Below the pieces are notes generated by a model. That model made no database searches and had not been told where the DNA came from. It saw only the letters and a list, made by a program, of their open reading frames with translations. From positions 1 through 64,000 of the forward strand of contig NZ_CCRF01000083.1 in the NCBI RefSeq assembly GCF_000751775.1: a DNA stretch of 64,000 bases. The letters are read 5' to 3'. A program made the translations under genes and the position numbers. The DNA comes from Caldibacillus thermoamylovorans. GTDB lineage: Bacteria; Bacillota; Bacilli; Bacillales; Caldibacillaceae. Below, piece by piece: positions 7,805-19,986 of this stretch. The stretch's first letter is position 1; the number at the start of each line of letters is the position of its first letter.

Positions 7805-9556
7805 ATGAATAAGATTCGAGTCCTAGGTATAGCACCCTTTGAATATTTACTGCTTACTATGAAGCAAATTGCTTCTAAATTTGAAGATTTATATTTTGAA
7901 GGTTTTGTAGGGGACCTATATGAAGGTGTTGCACTTGCAAAGGAAAAAGAAGAAGATTTTGATATTATTATTTCCCGGGGTGGAACTGCTCAACTATTAA
8001 GAAAGGAAGTGAACATTCCCACTATTGAGATTGAGGTTTCAGTTTTTGATATTTTACATGCAATAAAACTTGCAGAAAACTTTAGAGAAAAGTATGCAAT
8101 AATTGGGTTTTCCAATATTACTAAACCTGCTCACACAATTGCAGAGTTACTTGGTATTGACCTAGATATAATTACGATTAATGATCAAAATGAAGTTGGT
8201 GATGTCATAAGAAATTTAAAAAAGAATAACTTTGACCTCATTATCGGTGATCAAATTACATCTAGAATTGCTGCCGAATATGAACTTAATTCCATTCTTA
8301 TCCTATCGGGAGAAGAGAGCACCATGGATGCTTTTAATAATGCAATTGTTATTGCAAGATATTCATATGAACTTAAGGAAAAAATAGATTTCCATTCTAA
8401 ATTTCAAAAGGCACTTGAATACTACACTTTTATTTTTAACAAAAATTATGAATTGGTATTTCAAAGTGGAGGAAAAAACTCACCTACTTTATTAAATCAC
8501 CTTATTCTTAATCTTAAGAGTCGACATCTTCAGGAAAATAATAAACAAATTTCTTATGAAAAATATTATGGAAAGCTATATGAGGTTGAATGTATTTTAA
8601 AAAATTCTTTTATATATATTTCTCTAAAACCAGTAAATACCAATATTCCTTCTCGAAGTATAACATTGACTAATGATAATGGAGAAAAAGAAAATTCATT
8701 TGAAGAATTAATAAACAGCTCTTATCTAGTTGGAAATAATAAAAATATTGTAACAATGTTATCAAGATCAAAAAAGCCAATCTTATTAATCGGTGAAGTT
8801 GGGACGGGAAAAGAGAAAACAGCAAGGATGCTTCATAGGAAATTTAAGAATAAACGGTTATGGAAGATTAACGTTGGTGAACTAAGTCCCGAAGAATTTG
8901 ATATTTTATTCTTCTCAGACCAATCAATCTTTTTAGATTCAAACTCAACTTTTTATATTAGTCACATTGAATTACTTTCAAATAAAAATCTAAATCTAGT
9001 TTTAGATTATATTACACATTCTCAACCTTTTAACAACAATTGGATTCTATCCTATACAAAAAACCTTAACAATCAGCCTAAAAAGAATTCACCATTACAA
9101 ACATTTGACTGCAACATTATTAACCTATACAGTCTTAGAGAACGAAAACAAGATATAGGTCCAATAATAAGCATATATATTAATTCCTTAAATTATAAAT
9201 ATGGTAAGCAAATTATCGGTTTAGAGCCTAGTGCTCTACAGATATTGATTGAATATGATTGGCCACAAAACTTACTGCAATTAAAGAGAGTTTTAGAAGA
9301 GCTATTTGTTATTACGAAAACTTCCTATATCAATCAAAAAAGCGTAAGAATGGTTTTGGAAAATGAAGGTGCCTTATCTAGTATTACATCTCCGGCTCAA
9401 AATACATCAAGATATGATAACCTATCACTTAAAGAAATCACACATGAAATTGTAAAAGAAGCTTTAAAGAAAAACGATGGTAATCAAACTAAAACGGCAA
9501 AGGAATTGAAAATTAGTCGGAGTACTTTATGGAGAATTCTTAGAGATGATCTTTAG
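7805..9556 (+). CDS. PrpR_N-type regulator with degenerate sigma-54 AAA+ domain
   Basis: Regulator of 583 residues. Residues 1-190 form a PrpR_N-like sensor (FDIIISRGGTAQLL, then two Rossmann-like lobes). The AAA+ module starts near residue 320 with an intact Walker A (GEVGTGKE). The GAFTGA loop that contacts sigma-54 is absent, and the Walker B position reads FYISHI where LFLDEI is expected. Later marks survive: LRERKQDI and YDWPQN. The C-terminus is a Fis-type helix-turn-helix (NQTKTAKELKISRSTLWRIL). By analogy with TyrR-like proteins that lost GAFTGA it probably does not activate sigma-54 and may repress a sigma-A promoter. The divergent permease-kinase-PdxA2 operon is the evident target. 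Confidence 0.85.
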   Translation: MNKIRVLGIAPFEYLLLTMKQIASKFEDLYFEGFVGDLYEGVALAKEKEEDFDIIISRGGTAQLLRKEVNIPTIEIEVSVFDILHAIKLAENFREKYAIIGFSNITKPAHTIAELLGIDLDIITINDQNEVGDVIRNLKKNNFDLIIGDQITSRIAAEYELNSILILSGEESTMDAFNNAIVIARYSYELKEKIDFHSKFQKALEYYTFIFNKNYELVFQSGGKNSPTLLNHLILNLKSRHLQENNKQISYEKYYGKLYEVECILKNSFIYISLKPVNTNIPSRSITLTNDNGEKENSFEELINSSYLVGNNKNIVTMLSRSKKPILLIGEVGTGKEKTARMLHRKFKNKRLWKINVGELSPEEFDILFFSDQSIFLDSNSTFYISHIELLSNKNLNLVLDYITHSQPFNNNWILSYTKNLNNQPKKNSPLQTFDCNIINLYSLRERKQDIGPIISIYINSLNYKYGKQIIGLEPSALQILIEYDWPQNLLQLKRVLEELFVITKTSYINQKSVRMVLENEGALSSITSPAQNTSRYDNLSLKEITHEIVKEALKKNDGNQTKTAKELKISRSTLWRILRDDL

Positions 9557-9658
9557 TAATATTAGTTAGCATTTAATTAGAAAGTGGAAAATAATAGAAT
9601 TATATTAAAACGGAGGGGTATATTATAACTTTAACATAAGTTCGTTAGTTATTAGGTA

Positions 9659-9710
9659 AACAAAAACCCGCAAATAGAGAATAACTGCAGTATTTTAGCG
9701 GGTTTTTGTT
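9659..9710 (+). terminator. Terminator after the PrpR_N regulator
   Basis: AACAAAAACCCGC pairs with GCGGGTTTTTGTT (13 bp) and includes a T run. Confidence 0.85.
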
Positions 9711-9793
9711 ATACATAAGTGAATTTATTACTTCTTACTTTAACTCCAAGATTTAAAAAGTCTGTGGTTATGATATTTACAAACATGAAAAGT

Positions 9794-9817
9794 CACAAAC
9801 TGATTTAGCAGTTTGTG
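9794..9817 (-). terminator. Terminator-like hairpin after the chemoreceptor gene
   Basis: CACAAACTG and CAGTTTGTG form a 9-bp stem with a 6-nt loop about 40 bp past the receptor stop. The following minus-strand sequence ACTTTTC is a weak T run. Confidence 0.5.
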
Positions 9818-9856
9818 CCCTTGTTCTTTTCACTAATGTGCTCATTAGGTAAGTTG

Positions 9857-11848
9857 TTACAATTTAAATTGGTTAACTATCTCTTGTAACTCCTCAGCAA
9901 TTGCTGTTAGGGATGCAGCAGAATGAGCAATTTCTTCCATAGATGCAAGTTGTTCCTCCGTCGATGCAGAAACGTTTTGAGCTTCAGATGTCGTTGCTTC
10001 TGCAGTTGATGTGACTTGTTGGAATGTTTGAATAAACTGTTTCGCTCCTGCAGAAATTCCTTCAATATTCGTTGCAACAACCTTTACTTGATCAGTAATT
10101 TTATCCGTGAACCCTTTTATTGTTGAAAAAGATGAACCTGCATTGTTTGCCACGGAAATTCCTTTTTCTACTTGTTCGGTTGCTGCTTCCATGGACTGTA
10201 CTGTGGTTGATGTTTCATCTTGAATTTTTTCAATCATTTGTTTAATTTTTTCTGCCGATTGAGTGGACTCTTCCGCCAATTTACGTACCTCATCAGCAAC
10301 AACAGCAAACCCCTTTCCATGTTCGCCCGCTCTTGCCGCCTCTATTGCAGCATTTAATGCAAGTAAATTTGTTTGACCGGCAATATCTGTAATTACATCG
10401 ATAATTTTATTAATTTCAGAAGACAGATTACCTAAGCCTTGAATGTTTGTTGCTAATTCAAGGGTGTTTTGCTTAATTGATTCCATTTGGTTAATTGTTT
10501 TTTCTATTGATTTATTTCCTTCATCAACAGCTTGCTTCGTACTTTGAGCTGTTTGTGTCACATCATTCGCCATTACCGACATTTCATGAATAGAATTTAC
10601 CATGCCCTCTGCTACTTTTTGACTCTCTAAAATATTGTTCGATTGGTCATCCATACTAGATGCAATCTCTTGAATTGATGACGAAATTAACTCTGTTGCT
10701 GCTGTATTTTGTTCCGCCCCTAAGTTTAATTGCTCAGAAGCAGATGTAAGACTGCCAGCTTTGTCACGAACTTCCGTAATAACAAAATGAAGATGTTTTC
10801 GCATATTGTTGAAGGCTTTTGCTAATTTTCCAAGCTCATCATTTCTTTCCAAATCAATATGAACAGTTAAATCACCCTGACTAATTTTCCCACTTGCATC
10901 GGCTAATAATTTGATTGGCTTGGAGATCGAGCGCGTAATAAACAAGACAATCGTTGTTCCGATAATTAGCGATAAGATGATTACATATAAAGTAGTCATT
11001 AAAATGTGTCTCACTTCTTGATTTACCTCATTATTCAACATTGTACCGACAATTTTCCAACCTGTAACGTCGTTTGTCACATACGTCAATTTTTTAGCTT
11101 CCTTCTTGAAAACATAATCAAAATGACCTGTTTTAGAATCATACATCTTTTTGGTAAAATTTCCCGTTAATTCTTTCCCAGGGTCAAAATTCGGGTGGCT
11201 AATGACCTTTCCAGTTTTATCTAGTACAAATAAATAACCATCATTACCAATTTTAATACTACTAATAATATTCGTTAAACTATCCAGCTTTAAGTTAACT
11301 GCAACAACCCCCTGGCCATCTGCTGTTGCTTTCGCCAATGTTACCACAACTTCATTTGAAGATTTTGAAATATACGGGTCCGTGATAATCACTTTATCTG
11401 GTTGATCCATCGCTTGCTGGTACCATGGTCTTTCCCTCGGGTCATAGTCTGGCGGGTTTTTAAAGGATGTTGGAGAATTCATAAATTCCCCGTTCTCATT
11501 TCCAACATAGGTCTGTTCAACGACATCTTCCTTTGCGTTTTGAATATTGTCTAAAACTTCCCTCGTTTTCGCATCCTCACCATTAACGATATTACCGGCT
11601 ATAATTTCATTAGACAGATAATCGATATTTTCCATCTGTGCTTTCATAAATTGACTGATAGTATTACCAACAATCGATACATCTTTCTTAGCCATTTTCA
11701 TTATTTGGTCCTCAGTTTTATCATTTGCACTTATATATGAGGTTAATCCTATTACAATACTCGGAATTAATAATGTGCATAAAAAGGAGATAATCAGCTT
11801 GTTCCTTATATTTAATGCAAATTTTTTCCTGTCCCCATTTTCTTTCAA
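9857..11848 (-). CDS. Methyl-accepting chemotaxis protein with dCache sensor
   Basis: Transmembrane chemoreceptor, 663 residues. A first membrane helix lies at about residues 17-40, followed by an extracellular dCache domain ([27 protein letters not shown]), a second helix near 283-305, a HAMP domain and a long cytoplasmic signalling coiled coil. The conserved tip is [20 protein letters not shown] followed by [16 protein letters not shown]. The RxWY part of amino-acid-type dCache sensors is present, but the later position usually held by an aspartate reads AVNLKL, so the ligand is uncertain. The start is TTG 11848, set by AAAGGAGG 8 nt upstream. The gene is monocistronic. Confidence 0.92.
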   Translation of the reverse strand: MKENGDRKKFALNIRNKLIISFLCTLLIPSIVIGLTSYISANDKTEDQIMKMAKKDVSIVGNTISQFMKAQMENIDYLSNEIIAGNIVNGEDAKTREVLDNIQNAKEDVVEQTYVGNENGEFMNSPTSFKNPPDYDPRERPWYQQAMDQPDKVIITDPYISKSSNEVVVTLAKATADGQGVVAVNLKLDSLTNIISSIKIGNDGYLFVLDKTGKVISHPNFDPGKELTGNFTKKMYDSKTGHFDYVFKKEAKKLTYVTNDVTGWKIVGTMLNNEVNQEVRHILMTTLYVIILSLIIGTTIVLFITRSISKPIKLLADASGKISQGDLTVHIDLERNDELGKLAKAFNNMRKHLHFVITEVRDKAGSLTSASEQLNLGAEQNTAATELISSSIQEIASSMDDQSNNILESQKVAEGMVNSIHEMSVMANDVTQTAQSTKQAVDEGNKSIEKTINQMESIKQNTLELATNIQGLGNLSSEINKIIDVITDIAGQTNLLALNAAIEAARAGEHGKGFAVVADEVRKLAEESTQSAEKIKQMIEKIQDETSTTVQSMEAATEQVEKGISVANNAGSSFSTIKGFTDKITDQVKVVATNIEGISAGAKQFIQTFQQVTSTAEATTSEAQNVSASTEEQLASMEEIAHSAASLTAIAEELQEIVNQFKL

Positions 11849-12347
11849 CTAAAATTCCTCCTTTATGTTTTTGAGTGTAAATCATATTTACTTTTTTAAG
11901 AACATGCGCCATTTCATTGTCTAGTCAATATGGAACAAATGAATACCGGTCAGTTTGAAACTAAACCTATTTTAGGGTAGATGGTGGGGGTATGATTTTG
12001 GAAGCCTATGTTGGTTTCTAAAAAAGCCCTTATTTTACTAAAATAATATAACCCAAAAAGTGACTCCTTTATTTTATCGACTTTTCGTGCTGATGTTTTA
12101 TGCATAAGGACATTGTTGTTATATTTTTATTTGTCTAAATGTTTCGGGTACTATGATTAAATTTATGTACCAAAAAAGTTTTTTTGGGATAGTTTTTTAC
12201 TAAAACCTGTAATAAATGGAAGGGAGCTAAATATTATGCTTTCGTAAATTTATAGATGTATTAGATTTATAGAGATAACTGAATGAGAAAAACGAATGGG
12301 AGCTATTCAAGTCTTCGAGGAGAACACCGGGGTACTTTCCGAGTAAA
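11849..12347. other. Intergenic region without a recognised gene
   Basis: This stretch separates the chemoreceptor from the small-peptide operon. Apart from the receptor ribosome site at about 11856-11863 I see no coding frame with a convincing start, no strong hairpin and no clear promoter. Confidence 0.5.
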
Positions 12348-12374
12348 AAAAGCAGAGCGAATTACTCTGCTTTT
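12348..12374 (-). terminator. Terminator of the small-peptide operon
   Basis: On the minus strand AAAAGCAGAG and CTCTGCTTTT form a 10-bp stem with a 7-nt loop and run into TTTTTTT. The T run is on the minus strand side, so it belongs to the tiny genes at 12470-13265. Confidence 0.85.
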
Positions 12375-12469
12375 AGGTGTCCATAAAAATGCAGTTTCTA
12401 AAAAAACTAACGAGTCAATTTTACCTGTTATGAACGAATGGTATCAAACTTGGCTTGATTTTTTTATAG

Positions 12470-12523
12470 CTATTTCTTTCTCTTTCTATAAATAAACATA
12501 ATAATCAACATATGAAGTGACAA
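12470..12523 (-). CDS. Putative 17-residue cationic hydrophobic peptide
   Basis: A tiny frame starting with TTG 12523 and preceded by TAGGAGG. The predicted peptide is a short hydrophobic stretch (LHMLIIMFIY) followed by RKRKK, so it would be membrane-active and positively charged. It is the last frame before the terminator at 12348-12374, in line with two YrzI genes. Support is the strong ribosome site and context only; similar tiny peptides in yrzI-type loci can be toxic. Confidence 0.4.
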   Translation of the reverse strand: MSLHMLIIMFIYRKRKK

Positions 12524-12548
12524 TTTTCCAACCTCCTAACAAAAATGA

Positions 12549-12611
12549 CTAGGTGGTATCTTTCTCCACCCATAAAATTGAAAATCTCTTTTGCATGATA
12601 TAAATCATCAT
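12549..12611 (-). CDS. Putative 20-residue peptide
   Basis: A frame starting ATGATG at 12611 after GAAGGAAAGGTGG and ending TAG at 12549. The product starts MMIYIMQKRFSILWVEKD. It lies between YrzI copy 1 and the 17-residue frame. No homology is recognised, and whether it is translated is unproven. Confidence 0.3.
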   Translation of the reverse strand: MMIYIMQKRFSILWVEKDTT

Positions 12612-12644
12612 GATAACCACCTTTCCTTCATATTTTCGTACAAA

Positions 12645-12785
12645 TTATAAATTGCGGATATATTTTGCCGCACGGTCTTTATTTTCCTCATATAATTTTT
12701 CCACCCTCTGGTCGTTCAGTGCTTCTTCAAGGGTGATCTTCCTTTTGCTGATTGTAATTGTAAAAAACAAAATATTGATGGTCAT
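12645..12785 (-). CDS. YrzI family small protein, copy 1
   Basis: A 46-residue protein of the YrzI family, recognised by the opening MTINILFFTITISKRKITLEE and the second half VEKLYEENKDRAAKYI: a short hydrophobic N-terminal segment followed by a charged amphipathic helix. AAGGAGGTG lies 9 nt upstream of the ATG. A paralogue with the same opening lies at 12901-13041. The family function is poorly known. In B. subtilis, yrzI sits in a transcript with other tiny frames, as seems to be the case here. Confidence 0.8.
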   Translation of the reverse strand: MTINILFFTITISKRKITLEEALNDQRVEKLYEENKDRAAKYIRNL

Positions 12786-12792
12786 GCTCTTT

Positions 12793-12864
12793 TCACCTCC
12801 TTATCCGGTTATTCAGCATCCGACCTCCAGTACAACTCATAAATCGCCTATATCGTAAAATCAT
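12793..12864 (-). CDS. Putative 23-residue leader-like peptide
   Basis: A short frame from ATG 12864 whose TGA stop lies inside the ribosome site (AGGAGGTGA) of YrzI copy 1, so its translation would run through that site. The upstream signal AAAGGTGTGAGG is moderate. The product is arginine-rich (ILRYRR, NNRIRR). It could be a coupling or leader frame, or chance. Confidence 0.3.
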   Translation of the reverse strand: MILRYRRFMSCTGGRMLNNRIRR

Positions 12865-12900
12865 TTGTCCTCACACCTTTCCTAAGTTTTTTTCACTAAA

Positions 12901-13041
12901 TTAATGGTTCCCCATAAAAGTGGAAATTCGCATTTGGTTCTGTTCATAAAGTTTTTCAACTTGTTGATTATGAAGTTCCTCTTCAAGAGAAATTTCCCGC
13001 TGTTTTATTGTAATGCTGACAAACAAAATATTGATGGTCAT
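12901..13041 (-). CDS. YrzI family small protein, copy 2
   Basis: A 46-residue paralogue of the 12645-12785 protein: MTINILFVSITIKQREISLEE, then VEKLYEQNQMR. GGAGGTG is placed 9 nt before the ATG with the same spacing as copy 1, which points to a local duplication. Two terminator-like hairpins lie just upstream, between it and the 27-residue frame, so its expression may depend on read-through. Confidence 0.8.
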   Translation of the reverse strand: MTINILFVSITIKQREISLEEELHNQQVEKLYEQNQMRISTFMGNH

Positions 13042-13077
13042 ATTCTTTTCACCTCCATTTCTATATCAAAAAAATGT

Positions 13078-13113
13078 AAAAAGCCGCAAAGAGACTGCTC
13101 CCTGCGGCTTTAA
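13078..13113 (-). terminator. Second tandem terminator-like hairpin upstream of YrzI copy 2
   Basis: AAAGCCGCA pairs with TGCGGCTTT, and the minus strand continues TTTTTAC. It follows directly on the hairpin at 13122-13156. Confidence 0.7.
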
Positions 13114-13121
13114 AAAGGCAC

Positions 13122-13156
13122 AAAAATACCGCAGGGCACGATTCTCCCTACGGCAT
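13122..13156 (-). terminator. First tandem terminator-like hairpin upstream of YrzI copy 2
   Basis: On the minus strand ATGCCGTAGGG pairs with CCCTGCGGTAT (one mismatch) and is followed by TTTTTG. It lies 25 bp past the stop of the 27-residue frame. Confidence 0.65.
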
Positions 13157-13181
13157 GGATATACTTAATTGCAAATAAATC

Positions 13182-13265
13182 CTAAGCGATCCATTTAGAT
13201 TCGGTCGAATGCGTGTTATTTCGATTCATGATTGTTTTGCCAAAGAAATTTTTAATAATCATCAT
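13182..13265 (-). CDS. Putative 27-residue small protein
   Basis: A small frame starting ATGATG at 13265, preceded by a near-perfect AAGGAGG and by a strong sigma-A promoter (13304-13332). The product begins MMIIKNFFGKTIMNRNN and is weakly hydrophobic and basic. Promoter, ribosome site and downstream hairpins form a complete expression unit, so translation is plausible. I recognise no family. Confidence 0.5.
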   Translation of the reverse strand: MMIIKNFFGKTIMNRNNTHSTESKWIA

Positions 13266-13303
13266 TGCACTCGACCTCCTTAAGATTTTTTCTTACATTG
13301 GTA

Positions 13304-13332
13304 ATTATATCCACTTTATGGTAATTTGTAAA
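13304..13332 (-). promoter_or_regulatory. Sigma-A promoter of the small-peptide operon
   Basis: TTTACA, a 17-bp spacer and TATAAT on the minus strand, about 40 bp upstream of ATG 13265. Only one base departs from consensus. Confidence 0.8.
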
Positions 13333-13574
13333 CTAATTTTTTGCCTAATTTGTAATTGTTTTTGTATTTCCATAAAACTATACTAGAATAAAATGAATGT
13401 TTTTATAACAAATATATGATCCCATCGCTCTCTTTATGAGCCAATACAGAAAAAATTTTTATTGACCCGAAATCCGATTATATAAGGGTGACTTTACTAT
13501 CGTTGAATTATTTATCATTGTGGACGGAATCTTCTGATGAACTCCTGACACTGTTTTAAGGAAGTTTTGTTCAA

Positions 13575-13613
13575 AAAATAAGGCTACCCCGGAAAAATAG
13601 AGGGTAGCCTTTT
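13575..13613 (-). terminator. Terminator of the glycolytic operon (after eno)
   Basis: AGGCTACCC and GGGTAGCCT pair, followed by TATTTTTTG on the minus strand, 15 bp past the eno stop. The stretch 13333-13574 holds nothing else I can recognise. Confidence 0.9.
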
Positions 13614-13628
13614 AAAACATTCATACAA

Positions 13629-14954
<1,326 letters not shown>

Positions 14955-14957
14955 TCA

Positions 14958-16492
14958 TTATTTTGCAATGATGGATTCTCCGGTCATTTCTTTCGGTTTT
15001 TGAATTCCCATTATATCAAGTATAGTTGGTGCTAAATCACCTAATTTACCACCGGAACGTAAGGTAACATTTTTGTCTGTTACAATAACGGGAACCGGAT
15101 TGGTTGTATGGGCAGTCATTGGGTTTCCTTCTAAAGTAATTACTTCTTCCGAGTTACCATGGTCAGCGGTAATAATGGCTTTGCCGCCTTTTTCAAGTAT
15201 CAAGTCAACTACTTTACCCAAGCATTCATCAACAGCTTCAATTGCCTTTACAGTCGGTTCCAATTTCCCGGAGTGACCAACCATATCAGGGTTCGCATAG
15301 TTTAAAATGATCACATCATATTTGTCAGCTTTAATTTGCTCAATTAAAGCATCGGTTACTTCATAAGCACTCATTTCCGGTTTTAAATCATAAGTTGCCA
15401 CTTTTGGTGAGTTAATTAAGATTCGATCCTCACCGGGATTCACTTCTTCTTTTCCACCGTTAAAGAAGTACGTAACATGTGGATATTTTTCAGTTTCAGC
15501 TATACGTAATTGCTTTAGATCATGCTTAGCCAAAACCTCACCTAATGTATTATCCAAGTTCACCGGTTCGTAAGCCACATAACCTTTTACGGTTTCACTG
15601 AAATGAGTTAAACATACGAAATGTAAGTTTCTCGGCCATTTTGGACCACGATCAAACCCGTCGAATTCTTCATTTGTGAAAACATTTGAGATTTGAATGG
15701 CCCGGTCAGGACGGAAGTTATAGAAGATGACTGCATCTTCGTCTTTAATCGTTGCTACCGGTTTACCATTTTCGTTTACCATAACAGATGGAATGACGAA
15801 TTCATCATAAATTCCATTTGCATAACTGTCATCTACCAATTGAATGGGATCTTGGTAGGTTGGACCTTCTCCGTAAACCATGGCACGGTAACATTTTTCT
15901 TCACGATCCCAACGTTTGTCACGGTCCATAGCATAGTATCGGCCAGAAATCGTAGCGAACTGACCTACACCATATTCTTTCATTTTTTCAAGTGTTTCAT
16001 GAATATAAGTTTTTGCCGTTTGTGGACCGACATCCCGTCCATCTAAAAAGGCGTGTACATAAACATTTTTCACGCCTTGATCAGCGGCAAGTTTTAGCAA
16101 TGCAAACATATGATTAATATGGGAATGTACACCACCATCTGACAAAAGTCCGAATATGTGCAAGTTCGTTCCTTTTTCTTTCACATGATTCATTGCATTA
16201 AGGAATGTTTGATTTTTAGCAAATTCGCCTTCACGAATAGAAATATTAACTCTTGATAAACTTTGATAAACAATGCGGCCGGCACCGATGTTCATATGAC
16301 CGACTTCGGAGTTTCCCATTTGACCTTCAGGAAGGCCGACAAATTCACCGTCTGCCCTTAGCGTTGAATGCGGAAACTCATTCCAGTAACGGTCAAAATT
16401 CGGTTTATTTGCATGTGCTACCGCATTTCCCTTCGTTTCTTCGCGTAAACCAAATCCATCCAGGATGATTAACGCTGTTGGAGATTTACTCA

Positions 16493-16493
<1 letters not shown>
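14958..16493 (-). CDS. gpmI: 2,3-bisphosphoglycerate-independent phosphoglycerate mutase
   Basis: Mn-dependent phosphoglycerate mutase of the alkaline phosphatase superfamily, 511 residues. It carries LIILDGFG at residues 8-15 (metal-binding Asp12), the phosphoserine nucleophile Ser62 in [15 protein letters not shown] and [11 protein letters not shown] near residue 440 (metal site). It interconverts 3- and 2-phosphoglycerate. Its ATG overlaps the tpiA stop (TAATG), so the two genes are translationally coupled. The Mn enzyme of spore formers is pH-sensitive, a known family property. Confidence 0.99.
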
Positions 16494-17371
<878 letters not shown>

Positions 17372-17429
17372 TTAATACGAATAATTTATCATTAATGCTG
17401 GAATATGCATGTACATTCCAACCGGGTCC

Positions 17430-17530
17430 GTATCAATACGAATGTTTTTTTACTTCATTGCACGTGATTGAACAAATGTAAAGATATTCGTAACATGATC
17501 GTATCAATACAAATGATTTTTTACTTGCAC
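17430..17530. repeat. Imperfect direct repeats in the pgk-tpiA gap
   Basis: GTATCAATACGAATG followed by TTTTTTACTT and TTGCAC occurs at 17430-17462 and, with two or three changes, at 17501-17530. A segment near 17380-17400 (TTTATCATTAATGCTGG) also resembles the 3' end of pgk (TTTATCATTTAATGCTGC). The 351-bp gap 17249-17599 probably contains decayed copies of the pgk 3' region. No gene is seen in it. Confidence 0.5.
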
Positions 17531-17599
17531 CGCTCTCTAATTTAGCAGCAAATATTTCATGCTGTACGAATTTGGTAGTCAATAATTGAACAATGCTGC

Positions 17600-18784
17600 T
17601 TATTTATCATTTAATGCTGCAACGCCCGGCAATACTTTACCTTCCATAAATTCAAGGGATGCACCGCCGCCGGTTGAAATATGAGTCATTTTTTCTGCTA
17701 AATGGAATTTTTCAACAGCAGCTGCAGAGTCACCACCACCAATAATCGTAATTGCGTCGGTAGCTTCTGCTAAACTTTCAGCAACTGCTTTTGTACCATG
17801 GGCAAATTTATCAAATTCGAATACACCCATCGGTCCGTTCCAAATAACCGTTGCAGATTTTTGAACAACATCACGATAAAGTTCTTCAGTTTTCGGCCCG
17901 ATATCAAGTGCTTGCCAATCTGCCGGAATTTCTTTAATATCAACCACTTTTGATTCGGCATTTTCGGCAAATTCTTTTGCGACAACCGCATCAATCGGCA
18001 TATAGAAGTTGACGCCTTTTGCTTTCGCTTTTTCCATAAATTGTTTAGCTAACTCAATTTTATCTTCTTCAAGAAGAGATTGACCGATTTCATACCCTTG
18101 TGCTTTCACAAATGTATAAGCAAGTCCGCCGCCAATAATGAGATTATCAACTTTTTCAAGCAAGTTTTCAATAACCCCAATTTTATCTTTTACCTTTGCC
18201 CCGCCAATGATAGCTGTGAAAGGACGTTTTGGATTTTCAAGAGCCCCACCGAGAACATTTAATTCTTTTTCCATTAAAAATCCGGAAACAGCTGGTAAGT
18301 AATGAGCGATCCCTTCCGTCGAAGCATGAGCCCGGTGTGCGGAACCAAACGCATCGTTAACAAATAAATCGGCAAGTTCAGCAAAAGCCTTAGCCAATTC
18401 CGGATCATTTTTCGTTTCTCCCGGATAGAAGCGTACATTTTCAAGTAAGAGTACGTCGCCATTTTCCATTTTGGCAATTTCTGCTTTAACTGATTCTCCG
18501 TATGCTTCGTCCGCTTTCCGAACCGGTTTGCCGAGCAGTTCTGAAAGGCGATTTCCGGCTGCTGTTAAGCGCATTTCTTCAACAACTTGACCTTTTGGAC
18601 GACCTAAGTGGCTGGCCAAAATTACTTTTGCACCTTGTTCTATTAAGTATTGAATGGTTGGTAACGCAGCACGAATCCTCGTGTCATCTGTTACTTGTCC
18701 ATCTTTCATTGGAACGTTAAAGTCTACCCGTACAAAAACTCGTTTTCCTTTAACATCTACATCTCTAACTGATTTTTTAGCCAT
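17600..18784 (-). CDS. pgk: Phosphoglycerate kinase
   Basis: Two-domain kinase of 394 residues, the same length as in B. subtilis, making ATP from 1,3-bisphosphoglycerate. It carries [11 protein letters not shown] near residue 21 (substrate site), [31 protein letters not shown] and the nucleotide loop [14 protein letters not shown] near the C-terminus. The ATG at 18784 has GGGGAGGT 7 nt upstream. Between gapA and pgk there is a terminator-like hairpin and then an extended -10 promoter, so pgk and the genes below it can be expressed independently of CggR. Confidence 0.99.
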   Translation of the reverse strand: MAKKSVRDVDVKGKRVFVRVDFNVPMKDGQVTDDTRIRAALPTIQYLIEQGAKVILASHLGRPKGQVVEEMRLTAAGNRLSELLGKPVRKADEAYGESVKAEIAKMENGDVLLLENVRFYPGETKNDPELAKAFAELADLFVNDAFGSAHRAHASTEGIAHYLPAVSGFLMEKELNVLGGALENPKRPFTAIIGGAKVKDKIGVIENLLEKVDNLIIGGGLAYTFVKAQGYEIGQSLLEEDKIELAKQFMEKAKAKGVNFYMPIDAVVAKEFAENAESKVVDIKEIPADWQALDIGPKTEELYRDVVQKSATVIWNGPMGVFEFDKFAHGTKAVAESLAEATDAITIIGGGDSAAAVEKFHLAEKMTHISTGGGASLEFMEGKVLPGVAALNDK

Positions 18785-18818
18785 TGTTCGGACCTCCCCG
18801 GGTTTTCTGAACATGATT

Positions 18819-18827
18819 ATTATAACA
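18819..18827 (-). promoter_or_regulatory. Extended -10 promoter upstream of pgk
   Basis: TGTTATAAT on the minus strand, 35 bp before the pgk ATG and just after the gapA terminator. There is no good -35. A constitutive promoter at this place is known for the B. subtilis operon. Confidence 0.55.
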
Positions 18828-18831
18828 ATAA

Positions 18832-18866
18832 AAAAGGGGAGGGGAATCGTGTATCCCCATTCCCCT
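18832..18866 (-). terminator. Internal terminator after gapA
   Basis: AGGGGAAT and ATTCCCCT pair on the minus strand and CCCCTTTTTTATT follows. A leaky terminator here would give excess gapA message over the distal genes. Confidence 0.75.
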
Positions 18867-18927
18867 GACTAAGGTTCAAATTAGTCTTTTAAATGTTTTA
18901 TCACTTATGATCTTGGGCATCTATTTA

Positions 18928-19986
<1,059 letters not shown>

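Noticed and set aside
11721-11912. Short minus-strand frame overlapping the chemoreceptor start
   Set aside because: Out of frame with the receptor, whose TTG start has a perfect AAAGGAGG; no homology.
12283-12495. Plus-strand open frame of 70 codons beside the small-peptide operon
   Set aside because: It runs through the minus-strand terminator and the 17-residue frame, and has no ribosome site.
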